Shown: one piece after another, positions 1 through 7,039 of the stretch
Position numbering within the stretch: position 1 is the first letter of the stretch
Layout: each line of letters begins with the position of its first letter
DNA from: RGEC01 sp964475595
Lineage (GTDB): Bacteria > Bacteroidota > Bacteroidia > NS11-12g > UBA955
Assembly (NCBI GenBank): GCA_964475595.1
Contig: CAYYXG010000027.1
Coordinates: 1-19,548, forward strand
Length of the DNA: 19,548 nt
Direction: 5' to 3'
Notes under the pieces: generated by a model
The model's database searches: none
What the model was told of the DNA's origin: nothing
The model's input: the letters and a program-made list of their open reading frames with translations, nothing else
Position numbers and translations under genes: made by a program

Positions 1-564
1 GAATAGTTTACGCCAGTCTTCCACGATTTCGCCATTTTTATTGTCTACAAGGGAGTAAATGGTAACCCGAAACCCGTGTGCACCGCCGGTAAAGTAATAT
101 GCCTGATCTTTGACCGATACAAAACTGCGGTTGGAATGGATGGCTTTGAATGTTTGTTTTTTGGTATAGTTAAAAGTCCAGCTGGCATTGGCGTCCGAAT
201 TTAACCGTTCCCATTCCGCTTTAAACTCTCTGGCATCTTGTTCTACCCGTTTTTCCAGCGTCAAATCCTGATGCGCGGTGTCTGTGGTTATGGCGCTATG
301 CATCAGCTGGTTTAATCCTGCGGCCAGTTTTTTGCGCTTTCCTTTTCCTTTAAAAATCTGAAAAGTAACGTCATAATTGCAATGGGCGCTATCGGTAGTT
401 CCGGCCGCCTTCATTACATATTTTTCCTTCAAAATCAGGGTTTCAACATGCAATCCTTTCACTGAGACCGGCTCAGTTTGCGCACCCAGTGTTGCAACAG
501 ATAACAGCAGCACCAGAATAGCCAGAGACTGATTAAGGCGGGCAATGACAGGATTGATGTTCAT
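1..564 (-). CDS. Exported DUF3298/RsiV-like protein (C-terminus cut off by window edge)
   Basis: The first 188 residues of a protein that continues beyond base 1. It opens with a signal peptide (residues 1 to about 29, hydrophobic LAILVLLLSVATLGAQ), so it is exported to the periplasm or outer surface. Residues about 35-110 resemble the DUF4163/PdaC-like N-terminal part of this family, and the stretch YYFTGGAHGF near residue 160, followed by a D-x-K-N-G-E turn and DWRKLF, is the hallmark of DUF3298 (domain also found in RsiV, the lysozyme-sensing anti-sigma factor, and in PdaC). The molecular role in Bacteroidota is not established; envelope or peptidoglycan sensing is an inference from the family. 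The ATG start shares the four bases ATGA with the cdsA stop (561-564), so translation is probably coupled to cdsA. No promoter of its own is visible. Confidence 0.8.
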   Translation of the reverse strand, partial: MNINPVIARLNQSLAILVLLLSVATLGAQTEPVSVKGLHVETLILKEKYVMKAAGTTDSAHCNYDVTFQIFKGKGKRKKLAAGLNQLMHSAITTDTAHQDLTLEKRVEQDAREFKAEWERLNSDANASWTFNYTKKQTFKAIHSNRSFVSVKDQAYYFTGGAHGFRVTIYSLVDNKNGEIVEDWRKLF

Positions 565-1379
565 TTGAAAATGCTCCACGAATAAACAACAACCGACACA
601 AACAAAAAAGCGTCAAAGCGATCGAGTGCACCGCCATGGCCAGGAATGAACCTGCCACTGTCTTTGATGCCTGCTTGTCTTTTTAAAGCACTTTCAAACA
701 AATCGCCGGCGGTGCCTGCCACACTGACCAAAGCACCCAGCACTGCCAGCTGCCACACTCCCAGGTTCCAAAGGTTGCCCAAAAAGGATCCGGCCGCAGC
801 AGTTAGTATCGTTCCCCCGATAAATCCTTCTATGGTTTTTTTTGGGCTCAAGCTTTCAAACAGTTTGTTTTTCCCGAATGCCCTACCCGTGAGGTATGCA
901 AACGTATCACTGCACCAGGTGAGAATGAATACCAGCAATGGCAATTGCCAGTTGTATGGGGTGCCGCCAATATGCAGAAAAAGCAGGCAGGGCAGGGAAA
1001 TGTAAATCAGTCCGAAAACCCATACCGATGCTTCGTCAAACAGGGTGGTACTTTTACGGAACAGCTGAATGCCGAAATAAACCACAATCAGCAGCATGCA
1101 CTGTGCAAGGATAAGCATGGTAAATTCCTGTCCGGTCCATACAAGGCCGAGCCATTCCGGTATTGCGGGATGCATGCATAGAATCAGGCCGTTTAAAGCC
1201 CAGGCCGCACATAAGTTGAAGGCAGAAGCGGCACCGCGTAGCGCCAATAGCTCTTTGATACAGAAACTGCTGATGGTGAGGGTTAGAAGCCATTGCCCCC
1301 AAAACCCTTGCTGTAGGGCTACTACAACGACTGTTACAAAAACAGCTCCCCAGATGGTTCTGACCCAGAAATTACTCAC
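561..1379 (-). CDS. cdsA: Phosphatidate cytidylyltransferase
   Basis: Inner-membrane enzyme that joins CTP and phosphatidic acid into CDP-diacylglycerol, the precursor of all bacterial glycerophospholipids. The 272-residue length is normal. It is a multispanning membrane protein with about seven or eight hydrophobic segments. The C-terminal family signature is complete: S230-A-L-K-R, then K-D-S-G-R-F-I-P-G-H-G-G and D253-R-F-D256, the metal/CTP-binding site. The upstream SPKKTIEGFIGG (178-189) is also typical. The start is GTG at 1379; it overlaps the stop of the upstream CPBP gene as GTGA (1376-1379), and its own stop overlaps the next gene as ATGA. It therefore sits in the middle of a coupled three-gene unit and is read from the CPBP promoter. 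Confidence 0.96.
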   Translation of the reverse strand: MSNFWVRTIWGAVFVTVVVVALQQGFWGQWLLTLTISSFCIKELLALRGAASAFNLCAAWALNGLILCMHPAIPEWLGLVWTGQEFTMLILAQCMLLIVVYFGIQLFRKSTTLFDEASVWVFGLIYISLPCLLFLHIGGTPYNWQLPLLVFILTWCSDTFAYLTGRAFGKNKLFESLSPKKTIEGFIGGTILTAAAGSFLGNLWNLGVWQLAVLGALVSVAGTAGDLFESALKRQAGIKDSGRFIPGHGGALDRFDAFLFVSVVVYSWSIFK

Positions 1380-2314
1380 TGTGTATTAAGTTTTATATGC
1401 CTGCGATACCAAACGATGGCGTAAATGAAAGGAATGAGGGCTAGCAGTGAAAGCACCGTGCCAAATTCAATGTTATCAAAAACACCACTTATGCCTGTTT
1501 CACGGAAATGTTGCTGACTGAGGTAGTGCAAAACCACGGAAGTTCCATTAAATACAAAATGGGCCACCATTCCATAGACCGTGCTACCTGAGGCACTGCG
1601 TAAATAACCCAGTGCGATGCCAAGTAAGAAAATGGAGGGTAATTCATAAAAACTGAAATGCAGGGTGGCAAAAACAAATGCCTGTAGAAAAATGGCACGC
1701 GTGGTACTGCCGGTAATGCCTTTGAAGATATTTTGCAATGCTCCTCTAAAAAGCAATTCTTCAATGACGGCAGGCATAACGGCCACCAAAAACAAGCAAA
1801 TCGGTAACTCGTGCAATTCCTGCATGTCCAGGAGGGTATGGGACATTTCCTGTCTGCCTGCATCAAGTCGCTGTGCATAATACTGCAAGGTCTGGGGCCA
1901 TTCCATACTGCGCATGAATTGGTCGATCCCGTTTACCATAAAAAAACCGCTGATAACGGTTACCAATCCCATCCATAGGAATGCGCTTTTGAAAGGGGTT
2001 CTCAATCCGCCTTCCTTGGCAAACGAGCTGCGATTTACAATGGTGAAAAGCCAGAATGGGAGCAGCATGGATCCGGTAAATGCGATGAGATGATACACCC
2101 TGTTAACGTTGATGGACAGTGCAGTTCCATCGGGGGTTGTCAGTAAATTGCGTACTTCGTTGAATGAAATGCCATAAATACCGCCGGCAATAAAGGAAGA
2201 TACCACCGTAAAAATGATGGTGAAAAGAAATATAAAAATCAGTATGAACATTAAGCCCCAGTTGCTGTAGAAGGGGTTTGATGAAGTTGAGATAGTTTCA
2301 GTGGTTTCGGTCAC
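1376..2314 (-). CDS. CPBP-family intramembrane metalloprotease
   Basis: Multispanning membrane protein of the CPBP/Abi family (relatives of the CAAX prenyl protease Rce1). All catalytic motifs are present: E-E-L-L-F-R (E185, E186, R190 counted from the GTG start), F-x-x-x-H (FATLHFS, H219) and H-x-x-x-N (HFVFN, H252 and N256). The fold and likely glutamate/histidine metalloprotease activity follow from the family; the substrate is unknown. I chose GTG at 2314 (312 aa) over the in-frame ATG at 2359 because a Bacteroidota -7 element lies at 2326-2333, between the two, so the longer start would be upstream of the transcript. The gene overlaps cdsA by four bases and is divergent from dusB across 78 bases. 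Adjacency to cdsA hints at membrane-lipid or lipoprotein processing, but this is only inference. Confidence 0.88.
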   Translation of the reverse strand: MTETTETISTSSNPFYSNWGLMFILIFIFLFTIIFTVVSSFIAGGIYGISFNEVRNLLTTPDGTALSINVNRVYHLIAFTGSMLLPFWLFTIVNRSSFAKEGGLRTPFKSAFLWMGLVTVISGFFMVNGIDQFMRSMEWPQTLQYYAQRLDAGRQEMSHTLLDMQELHELPICLFLVAVMPAVIEELLFRGALQNIFKGITGSTTRAIFLQAFVFATLHFSFYELPSIFLLGIALGYLRSASGSTVYGMVAHFVFNGTSVVLHYLSQQHFRETGISGVFDNIEFGTVLSLLALIPFIYAIVWYRRHIKLNTQ

Positions 2315-2325
2315 GATAATTACTG

Positions 2326-2333
2326 CAAACCTA
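2326..2333 (-). promoter_or_regulatory. -7 promoter element of the CPBP-cdsA operon
   Basis: On the minus strand this reads TAGGTTTG, a perfect match to the Bacteroidota consensus TAnnTTTG. It ends 11 bases before the GTG at 2314, so the leader would be only a few bases. No clear TTG -33 box was found at the expected distance. Confidence 0.6.
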
Positions 2334-2374
2334 CATTTTTTTACGCAAGGAATGTTCATCTGTTAGGGCTGCCC

Positions 2375-2382
2375 TAATTTTG
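2375..2382 (+). promoter_or_regulatory. -7 promoter element of dusB
   Basis: TAATTTTG, a perfect TAnnTTTG match, ends 10 bases before the dusB ATG. It faces away from the CPBP promoter element 41 bases away, so the two polymerase footprints would overlap. Confidence 0.6.
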
Positions 2383-2392
2383 CGGGTGCAAC

Positions 2393-3385
2393 ATGGTGAA
2401 GATTGCCAATATAGAACTGGGTGAATTTCCGCTGCTGCTGGCGCCTATGGAGGATGTGAGTGATCCGCCCTTCCGGTATGTGTGCAAGCAGGCAGGAGCT
2501 GATTTGATGTACACCGAGTTTATTAGTTCAGAGGGTCTTATCCGTGATGCGATAAAAAGTCGACAAAAGCTCGATATTTTCGATTACGAGCGTCCCATTG
2601 GCATTCAGATTTTTGGTGGAGACGAGGAAGCCATGGCCCTGTCTGCCAAAATTGTAGATGCTACAGGCCCGGATTTACTGGATATCAATTATGGATGCCC
2701 GGTGAGCAAGGTAGTTTGCAAAGGTGCCGGTGCCGGTGTGTTGAAGGATGTGGATTTGATGGTGCGGTTGACCGATGCTGTGGTGAAAAGCACGAATCTG
2801 CCGGTAACGGTTAAAACCCGCCTGGGCTGGGATGAAAGCAGCAAAAACATTATGGAGGTTGCAGAGCGATTGCAGGATGTGGGGATTAAAGCCCTCACCA
2901 TTCATGGTCGCACCAGGGCGCAGATGTATAAAGGCGAGGCGGACTGGACGCTGATAGCAGCGGTGAAAAACAATCCGCGCATACACATTCCCATATTCGG
3001 CAATGGCGATATTGACAATCCGGAGAAAGCGCTGGAATACAAAAACCGCTATGGGGTAGATGGGGTGATGATTGGCCGGGCTGCCATTGGGTATCCCTGG
3101 ATATTTAGGGAGGTGAAGCATTATCTCAAAACCGGACAACACTTGCCACCGCCTACGTTTGAGGAAAGGTTGTTGGTTTGCCGCACCCATTTTGAAAAGA
3201 GCGTGGCCTGGAAGGGCGATAAAGTGGGTGTCTTTGAGATGCGCCGCCACTATGCCCAGTATTTTCGTGGGTTGCCCGATTTTAAGCCATGGAGAACGCA
3301 GTTGGTGAATGCCGGCACGCCTGATGAGGTTTTTGATTTGTTGGAGCAGCTAAAAGAAACTTATAGCGGAATGCCGATTTCCTGA
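2393..3385 (+). CDS. dusB: tRNA-dihydrouridine synthase (DusB-like)
   Basis: FMN-dependent enzyme that uses NADPH to reduce specific uridines of tRNA to dihydrouridine in the cytoplasm. The 330-residue TIM-barrel protein carries the family landmarks in order: LLAPMEDVSDPPFR (15-28, FMN phosphate loop and start of the barrel), DINYGCPVSKV (97-107) with the catalytic cysteine C102, VKTRLGW (140-146), LTIHGRTRAQMYKG, FGNGDI and GVMIGRAAIGYPWIF near residue 230. The C-terminal helical domain that recognises tRNA is present. The subtype DusB is the usual one in Bacteroidota, but I cannot separate it from other Dus paralogues by eye. The gene stands alone: divergent from the CPBP operon and followed by 159 non-coding bases. 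Confidence 0.95.
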   Translation: MVKIANIELGEFPLLLAPMEDVSDPPFRYVCKQAGADLMYTEFISSEGLIRDAIKSRQKLDIFDYERPIGIQIFGGDEEAMALSAKIVDATGPDLLDINYGCPVSKVVCKGAGAGVLKDVDLMVRLTDAVVKSTNLPVTVKTRLGWDESSKNIMEVAERLQDVGIKALTIHGRTRAQMYKGEADWTLIAAVKNNPRIHIPIFGNGDIDNPEKALEYKNRYGVDGVMIGRAAIGYPWIFREVKHYLKTGQHLPPPTFEERLLVCRTHFEKSVAWKGDKVGVFEMRRHYAQYFRGLPDFKPWRTQLVNAGTPDEVFDLLEQLKETYSGMPIS

Positions 3386-3544
3386 TTTGGAAATGTGAGG
3401 AAAATTTCGTATATTAGATGCTTAAGTCTTCAACCTCATTTTAGTTTTGGTAGCTTTAGAAAATAAATATTTTCATTCAGGGGTTAGCAGGGTTGAAAAA
3501 ATCAAATAATACTTATGTTTGTGGTTACTAACCTTCCAACAAAC
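3386..3544. other. Intergenic region between dusB and the lipoprotein gene
   Basis: AT-rich spacer. Its right half holds the lipoprotein promoter and a leader of about 20 bases. A short imperfect hairpin just after the dusB stop (GAAAT/ATTTC around 3390-3408) lacks a T tract, so I do not call it a terminator. No coding or RNA gene is seen. Confidence 0.5.
3493..3521 (+). promoter_or_regulatory. Promoter of the lipoprotein gene (-33 TTG and -7 TATGTTTG)
   Basis: The best complete promoter of the window: TTG at 3493-3495, an 18-base spacer, then TATGTTTG at 3514-3521, matching TTG/TAnnTTTG of Bacteroidota. The start codon at 3545 is 23 bases further, leaving a normal short leader, unlike the near-leaderless genes elsewhere in this window. 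Confidence 0.7.
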
Positions 3545-4087
3545 ATGAAAATATCAAGACATTTAATTACAGGCTTATGTGCAACGGTGTTGCTTTTCGG
3601 TGCATGTAAAAACAATGACGATTCCAACAATTCCGGTACAAATACCGGCAAATATTCCTTTGAGTACACCATCGATGGCGACAAATACCAATGGTCTGGT
3701 GGAATTCCCGGACCTACGCAAGGGCAATGTACCTATACCATCACCGATGACAAGGCATCACTAGGTATGACCCGAGACGCACCGGGAAACCCCAACTACA
3801 ATCCCATTGTGCTTGTTGTTGTCCCCACGGGAACAGGCACTTTCAAATTAAATCAAACTACTGCAGATAATTCCTCACATGGTTTTTCCATTTCATTGGG
3901 ACAGACAGAATCTGTTATTCATGGACAGGGCACGGAAATAACTTTCACCATCAATGAAATAAGTGGCGAGCAGTTCGGAACGGTAACCGGTACTTTCAGC
4001 GGAACTGCGGTTAAAACTAATTTTTCGACGCAAGAAGAAAAAATCGTCAATGTTTCCGGAAAATTTACTGCATGTAAATTGAATTAA
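3545..4087 (+). CDS. Putative lipoprotein of unknown function
   Basis: A 180-residue protein with a short lipoprotein signal: M-K-I-S-R-H, a hydrophobic stretch and the lipobox-like LLFGAC, with the cysteine at about residue 21. The mature part begins with an N/D/S/G-rich tether, then a beta-rich domain (YTIDGDKYQWSGG, GTGTFKLNQT, ITFTINEISGEQFGTVTGTFSGTA, VNVSGKFTACKLN). The order 'GTF..., I-T-F-T-I, V-T-G-T-F-S-G, V-x-V-x-x-G-K-F' recalls small Bacteroidota lipoproteins such as the DUF6252 type, but I do not recognise the family with certainty. The in-frame ATG at 3515 was rejected because it lies inside the -7 element. It is a single-gene unit, bracketed by its own promoter and a two-way terminator. 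Probable location: periplasmic face of a membrane or cell surface. Confidence 0.75.
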   Translation: MKISRHLITGLCATVLLFGACKNNDDSNNSGTNTGKYSFEYTIDGDKYQWSGGIPGPTQGQCTYTITDDKASLGMTRDAPGNPNYNPIVLVVVPTGTGTFKLNQTTADNSSHGFSISLGQTESVIHGQGTEITFTINEISGEQFGTVTGTFSGTAVKTNFSTQEEKIVNVSGKFTACKLN

Positions 4088-4099
4088 ATCAACGCTAAT

Positions 4100-4145
4100 A
4101 AATAAATAAAAAAACACCCGCAGCTGGGTGTTTTTTTATTTATTT
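4100..4145. terminator. Bidirectional intrinsic terminator, lipoprotein gene / ABC-F gene
   Basis: A perfect 20-base inverted repeat: 4100-4119 pairs with 4126-4145 around the 6-base loop GCAGCT. The core stem is CACCC/GGGTG, flanked by seven A on the left and seven T on the right, so it has a GC stem followed by a T run on either strand. It serves the convergent genes ending at 4087 and 4161. Confidence 0.9.
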
Positions 4146-4160
4146 GAGATGCCGGAATAA

Positions 4161-6089
4161 TCATCCCTCAGCACCCGCTATCCACTGCTCCATGACGGCA
4201 TCATAGGCAGTTTGCAGTTCCTTTAGTTGATTTTCTGCTTTCTGGTAGGCCTGGGTATGGGTGTTGATTTTGTCAAAATCTACCGCAACATCCTCGTCTG
4301 TCAGTCGTTTTTCATGTAGGGCTTTTTCCTCACGCACGGCCTCCATTTGCTTTTCCAGGTCGGCCATTTCCTGTTCCAGTTGTAGCATGCGGTTTTTGCC
4401 CGGTTTTTTGGGTTCAGCGGAAGCGCTATCATGTCCTTTGGAATCGGTGGATTTGGGTTTGCTTTGAGAGGATTCCTGCAAATAGGTTTCCGGACCACGT
4501 CGCTGCATCCATTCATTCCATTCGTCATAGGTTCCGGGGTACTCGCGCAGCATTCCGTTTTCAATCCACCAGATTTTAGTAGCCACATTGCTCACAAATG
4601 TTCTGTCGTGGCTCACGATTACACAGGTGCCTTTGTATTGAGAAATGGCATCAGCCAGTACCGATGTGCTGAACATATCCAGGTGGTTGGTGGGTTCGTC
4701 CAGTAGCAGCAAATTGGCCCGTGTGAGCAGGGTTTTGGCCAGTGCTACCCGACTTTTTTCACCACCGGAAAGGACTTTAATCTTCTTGAATACTTCATCT
4801 CCTGTGAACAGAAAACAGCCCAGCACGGTGCGCAGTTCGGCTTCTGTATATTCGGCGTCTACGGTGCCAAGCTCATTGAGCAAATCCCTTTGCAGGTTAA
4901 GCGCTTCCAACTGATGCTGCGCGAAAAATGAGGTTTCTACATTCCATCCGGGTTCCACTTCACCACCGTGCGGCTCAGAGCCGAATATAATGCGCAGCAA
5001 TGTACTCTTGCCTTTGCCGTTGGCACCAATCAGGGCGATTTTATCGCCTCTGAGCACCTGGGCATTGGCACTGCGGATGATTTCTGTATCATCGTAGCTT
5101 TTGCTTACATCCTTGAGGGTGCAGATGGTTTTTCCCGGCGTGGTTCGGATGTTGAAACGGATATTCATTTCGCGTTTTTCATCATCCTTAAGCTCGATTT
5201 TTTCCATCTTTTGCAGCATCTTCACCCGGCTTTGTACCGCAGTGGCCTTGCTGGCTTTGGCTTTGAACCGGCGAATGAATGCCATTTGCTGTCGGATATA
5301 ATCCTGCTGGTTGTCAAAACGGCGCTGCAGCATTTCATCCCGCTCTTCTTTTTGTTCGAGGTACTCGCTGAAATTGCCTTTGTAATGGTATAGCTGCTGA
5401 TGGGCCACTTCAGCAATTCGATTGACGGTGTTGTCGAGAAACAGGCGGTCGTGGCTCACAATCACAAATGTGCCTTTGTAGGTTTTCAGGTAGTCTTCAA
5501 TCCACTCAATGGTAGGCAGATCCAAGTGGTTGGTGGGTTCGTCAAGCAGCAGCAGATCGGGTTGCATCAGCAGCAGTTTGGCCAGCATGGCCCGCATACG
5601 CCATCCACCTGAAAACAGGTTGAGGGGTTTTTGCAGTTCTTCAGTTTTGAAGCCCAGGCCTTCCAGTAACTTTTCGGCTTCGGCATGCCAGTCATACCCT
5701 CCCAGGTTGCCAAATTGGTCCTGAAGTTCGGTAAGCCGCTGTATGGCGTTTACATCAGCAGTGCGCTCTATTTCTTCCAGCAGGCGGTTGATTTCCTTGT
5801 CAAGGGCTGCCAGATCTGCCCTGCCCTGCAACACTACTTCCAGCAGCGGATCCTGATAATCGATACTCAGCAAATCCTGGTTCAGAAATCCGATTTTGAG
5901 GTTGGATGGCTTGCTCATGCTGCCTTCCCGCAATTCGTAATCGCCGGAAATAAGGCGCAAAAGGGTGGATTTACCGGTTCCGTTTAGCCCCACCAGCCCG
6001 ATTTTTTCTCCCGGTTTTATGTGCCAGTTGGCGTTTTTATACAAATATCTTCCGGCAAATTCAAAGGAAAAATCTACGAGGGCGAGCAT
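4161..6089 (-). CDS. ABC-F family ATPase (translation/ribosome-associated)
   Basis: Soluble protein of 642 residues with two ATP-binding cassettes and no membrane segments, the ABC-F layout. Cassette 1: Walker A GLNGTGKST (34-42), signature FSGGW (159-163), Walker B LLLLDEPTNHLD (179-190), switch histidine in VSHDR. A basic, helical linker with many R/K/Q (about 235-310) corresponds to the ABC_tran_Xtn domain that enters the ribosomal E site in characterised members. Cassette 2: GANGKGKST (355-363), LSGGEKS (440-446), LLLLDEPTNHLD (460-471). A charged segment (about 535-565) leads to a C-terminal coiled coil (565-640), as in Uup/YheS-type proteins. The family rescues or modulates ribosomes; some members give antibiotic resistance, but nothing here argues for that. 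The start at 6089 lies only four bases after a perfect -7 element. Confidence 0.93.
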   Translation of the reverse strand: MLALVDFSFEFAGRYLYKNANWHIKPGEKIGLVGLNGTGKSTLLRLISGDYELREGSMSKPSNLKIGFLNQDLLSIDYQDPLLEVVLQGRADLAALDKEINRLLEEIERTADVNAIQRLTELQDQFGNLGGYDWHAEAEKLLEGLGFKTEELQKPLNLFSGGWRMRAMLAKLLLMQPDLLLLDEPTNHLDLPTIEWIEDYLKTYKGTFVIVSHDRLFLDNTVNRIAEVAHQQLYHYKGNFSEYLEQKEERDEMLQRRFDNQQDYIRQQMAFIRRFKAKASKATAVQSRVKMLQKMEKIELKDDEKREMNIRFNIRTTPGKTICTLKDVSKSYDDTEIIRSANAQVLRGDKIALIGANGKGKSTLLRIIFGSEPHGGEVEPGWNVETSFFAQHQLEALNLQRDLLNELGTVDAEYTEAELRTVLGCFLFTGDEVFKKIKVLSGGEKSRVALAKTLLTRANLLLLDEPTNHLDMFSTSVLADAISQYKGTCVIVSHDRTFVSNVATKIWWIENGMLREYPGTYDEWNEWMQRRGPETYLQESSQSKPKSTDSKGHDSASAEPKKPGKNRMLQLEQEMADLEKQMEAVREEKALHEKRLTDEDVAVDFDKINTHTQAYQKAENQLKELQTAYDAVMEQWIAGAEG

Positions 6090-6093
6090 GGTG

Positions 6094-6101
6094 CAAAGGT
6101 A
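6094..6101 (-). promoter_or_regulatory. -7 promoter element of the ABC-F gene
   Basis: Minus strand TACCTTTG, perfect TAnnTTTG, ending four bases before the ATG. Transcription would begin at or next to the start codon, giving a leaderless or nearly leaderless mRNA. Confidence 0.65.
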
Positions 6102-6115
6102 CGAAGGGATGGTGC

Positions 6116-6123
6116 TATATTTG
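6116..6123 (+). promoter_or_regulatory. -7 promoter element of the lipid kinase gene
   Basis: TATATTTG, perfect TAnnTTTG, ending seven bases before the ATG at 6131. Only 14 bases separate it from the opposing ABC-F element, so the two promoters must share or exclude polymerase. Confidence 0.65.
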
Positions 6124-6130
6124 AAAACGA

Positions 6131-6958
6131 ATGCAACAGGTTGTGTTGTTTTTTAATCCGCTTTCCGGAAGATTTAAGCCGGCCCTGATTCCCCAATGGG
6201 TCAGCGTACTGGAATCTCAAGGTCTGCAGGTTAAGGTAGTTTCGGATCCCGCTCAACTTCGGTTATTGCAACAAACCCATATCATCGTGGCCGGTGGTGA
6301 TGGCACCTTTCATACCGCCATCAATCACGTTGATGTGAAAACCAATTCATTTTCCATCATGCCGGTAGGCAGCGGCAATGATTTTGCGTCTAATTTTAAA
6401 GGTAGGGATATCGCCGAACTGGCCGTACAAATTAAGTCCAAACAATACGTACAATGCGACATTATAAGCATAAACGCGGTGTACGTGCACAATGTGTGCG
6501 GTGTGGGGTTTGAGGCACTGGTGGCCGAAAAAGCGAGAAAAACCAAGCCCGCTTCACTCAAATACATCATCCCGGTGATGAGAAATTTGTTTTTTTATAA
6601 GCCCATTCGGGCTAAAATTGAAGCGGATAATTTCCACTATCACGATTGGGTTTTTATGGTTTCTATGGGCAACGGGGAGCGGGCAGGCGGCGGATTTAAG
6701 CTGTTTCCAAAAGCGAAACTTAACGACGGAAAACTGGACTTATTGCTGATAAAACCCCCGAATTTATGGCAGCGACTGTTGTATGTTTTTTTGGTGAATG
6801 TAGGTAAGCACCTGACGCTGAAGCCGGTTGAATTTAGGCAGGTGTCTTCTTGCAGTATCGAACTGGAGGGTGTGGAAACATTCCAGGCTGACGGGGAGTT
6901 GTACAAAGCGGATAAACTAATGGTGCAGGTGCTTCCGGGCTGCCTTACCCTGGTGTGA
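6131..6958 (+). CDS. Diacylglycerol kinase-family lipid kinase (YegS/DgkB-like)
   Basis: A 275-residue cytoplasmic or membrane-peripheral kinase that phosphorylates diacylglycerol or a similar lipid with ATP. The N-terminal nucleotide-binding half has FFNPLSGR (7-14), the family motif GGDGT (55-59) and PVGSGNDFA (78-86). The C-terminal beta-sandwich half has VGFEALV, the GERAGGGFKLFPKAKLNDGKLD region and the closing QADGE. All are typical of the DAGK catalytic-domain family shared with NAD kinases. Exact lipid substrate cannot be told from sequence. It lies divergent from the ABC-F gene over 41 bases, is a single-gene unit, and ends at a strong terminator shared with the collagen-like gene. 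Confidence 0.9.
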   Translation: MQQVVLFFNPLSGRFKPALIPQWVSVLESQGLQVKVVSDPAQLRLLQQTHIIVAGGDGTFHTAINHVDVKTNSFSIMPVGSGNDFASNFKGRDIAELAVQIKSKQYVQCDIISINAVYVHNVCGVGFEALVAEKARKTKPASLKYIIPVMRNLFFYKPIRAKIEADNFHYHDWVFMVSMGNGERAGGGFKLFPKAKLNDGKLDLLLIKPPNLWQRLLYVFLVNVGKHLTLKPVEFRQVSSCSIELEGVETFQADGELYKADKLMVQVLPGCLTLV

Positions 6959-6980
6959 ACCAGACAATATGGATTTGAAT

Positions 6981-7029
6981 AATCAATAAAAAAAGGGGAG
7001 CTTATTATGGCCCCCCTTTGGTATTGATT
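6981..7029. terminator. Bidirectional terminator, lipid kinase / collagen-like operon
   Basis: A long hairpin between convergent genes: AATCAATA (6981-6988) pairs with TATTGATT (7022-7029) outside, and AAAGGGG (6992-6998) pairs with CCCCTTT (7013-7019) inside. The plus strand ends with only a short T run, so the extended stem is the main evidence. Confidence 0.75.
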
Positions 7030-7039
7030 TATTGGAAAA

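Noticed and set aside
1376..2314. CPBP protein as a bacteriocin immunity or abortive-infection system
   Set aside because: The family includes such proteins, but there is no bacteriocin gene or defence partner; it is tied to cdsA instead.
2675..3250. 191-codon open frame opposite dusB
   Set aside because: It is fully antisense to a clear dusB gene and has no family-like motif; a shadow of codon bias.
3515..3544. Upstream ATG start for the lipoprotein
   Set aside because: It lies within the -7 promoter element and would bury the lipoprotein signal behind extra residues.
4968..5393. 141-codon plus-strand frame opposite the ABC-F gene
   Set aside because: Antisense to a well-supported ATPase gene; no motif, promoter or signal.
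4161..6089. ABC-F protein as an antibiotic-resistance (ARE) factor
   Set aside because: The layout is that of housekeeping Uup/YheS-like members with a C-terminal coiled coil; there is no leader-peptide attenuator or resistance context.
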